NCBI GenBank assembly: GCA_027296205.1
Contig: JAPUJM010000036.1
Coordinates: forward strand, 1 to 5,886
Direction of reading: 5' to 3'
Length of the DNA stretch: 5,886 nucleotides
From: Actinomycetota bacterium
GTDB taxonomy: Bacteria > Actinomycetota > Acidimicrobiia > Spongiisociales > ZC4RG35
Below, piece by piece: positions 5,660 through 5,886 of the stretch. The notes below the pieces were generated by a model. It was not told the DNA's origin, searched no databases, and was given only the letters and a program-made list of their open reading frames with translations. The translations under genes and the position numbers were made by a program. Positions within the stretch are counted from its first letter, which is position 1. Each line of letters starts with the position of its first letter.

Positions 5660-5886
5660 ATGCCACCCGTTCCAATGCTGCGCGTGGTTCCCCTGGAGAG
5701 GATTCGTCGACACGAAGAGGTCGATCCGCTTCGAGTGAACCGTCTCGTCGGACGGATAAACGACGAGGGAATCCAGATCAACCCGATGGTTTGCTCGGAG
5801 GCACCAAACGGTGACCTGGTGGTCCTCGACGGCGCAACGAGGACCGAAGCCATGAAGAAACTGGGCATGGAACATGCGGTGGTCCA
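5660..5886 (+). CDS. ParB/sulfiredoxin-fold protein, SbnI/SerK-like, 3' end cut off by the right edge
   Basis: The first 75 residues of a protein that runs off the window. Visible: LRVVPLERIRRHEEVDPLRV (7-26), a partly hydrophobic helix, GIQINPMVC (37-45), and DLVVLDGATRTEAMKKLG (52-69). The L-x-x-I-x-x-HE...PLR opening and the V-L/I-DG-x-x-R block with a following KxLG helix match the ParB/Srx fold as found in staphylococcal SbnI and archaeal SerK, which phosphorylate free L-serine with ATP or ADP. The acidic residues after H18 (E19/E20) and D57 sit where those kinases have key acidic residues. Two starts are possible, ATG 5660 or ATG 5675; neither has a good Shine-Dalgarno. TACGCT at 5652-5657 would suit as a -10 box for the second. 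The frame is open back to the kynU stop. It is probably not the chromosome-partition ParB, which usually carries the GERRxRA motif. Function is inferred only at fold and subfamily level. Confidence 0.75.
   Translation, partial: MPPVPMLRVVPLERIRRHEEVDPLRVNRLVGRINDEGIQINPMVCSEAPNGDLVVLDGATRTEAMKKLGMEHAVV

Noticed and set aside
5576..5886. Chromosome-partition parB and replication origin, suggested by a ParB-fold protein plus a DnaA box
   Set aside because: The protein resembles SbnI/SerK more than partition ParB, no parA or parS (TGTTTCACGTGAAACA) is seen, and a single DnaA box without an AT-rich element does not make an origin.
1..5886. tRNA, rRNA, CRISPR arrays, insertion sequences or integrase attachment sites
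   Set aside because: No cloverleaf-like T-loop/CCA patterns, spaced direct repeats, transposase motifs or terminal inverted repeats were found by eye. Nearly all of the window is accounted for by the six genes.

Overview
The window is gene-dense, GC-rich DNA with six protein-coding genes and no stretch above 300 bases without a gene. Several starts have no clear Shine-Dalgarno and have a TANNNT hexamer a few bases upstream, which suggests short-leader or leaderless mRNAs. With the codon bias towards G/C third positions, this fits an actinobacterium, possibly an uncultured Acidimicrobiia-like lineage. The assignment is an inference; there is no RNA marker here.

Left half, minus strand: a CoA ligase of the benzoate/2-aminobenzoate type (948-2456) is followed after 45 bases by dinB, a Y-family DNA polymerase IV gene whose 3' end runs off the left edge (1-902). 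Right half, plus strand: a classical short-chain dehydrogenase (2516-3325), tryptophan 2,3-dioxygenase (kynA, 3351-4436) and a kynureninase-like PLP enzyme (kynU, 4433-5575). They look like one transcription unit, with a 25-base gap and then a 4-base ATGA overlap. The ligase and the dehydrogenase are divergent and share a 59-base promoter region. After an 84-99 base gap, a ParB/sulfiredoxin-fold gene resembling SbnI/SerK free-serine kinases begins and runs off the right edge.

The central genes suggest one catabolic idea: tryptophan is opened by KynA, the kynurenine side chain is removed by KynU to give anthranilate plus alanine, and the divergent ligase could activate the anthranilate as its CoA thioester. 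That would feed a CoA-dependent aromatic degradation route, or an anthraniloyl-CoA-derived metabolite, instead of the usual anthranilate dioxygenase route. No formylkynurenine formamidase is visible, and the SDR has no assigned place in the pathway.

The most notable points are this kyn plus CoA-ligase arrangement, the atypical kynureninase with an HSHHPWP N-terminal motif, a 9-base CTAGCGTCG element shared by the ligase and kynA upstream regions, and a perfect consensus DnaA box in the gap after kynU.
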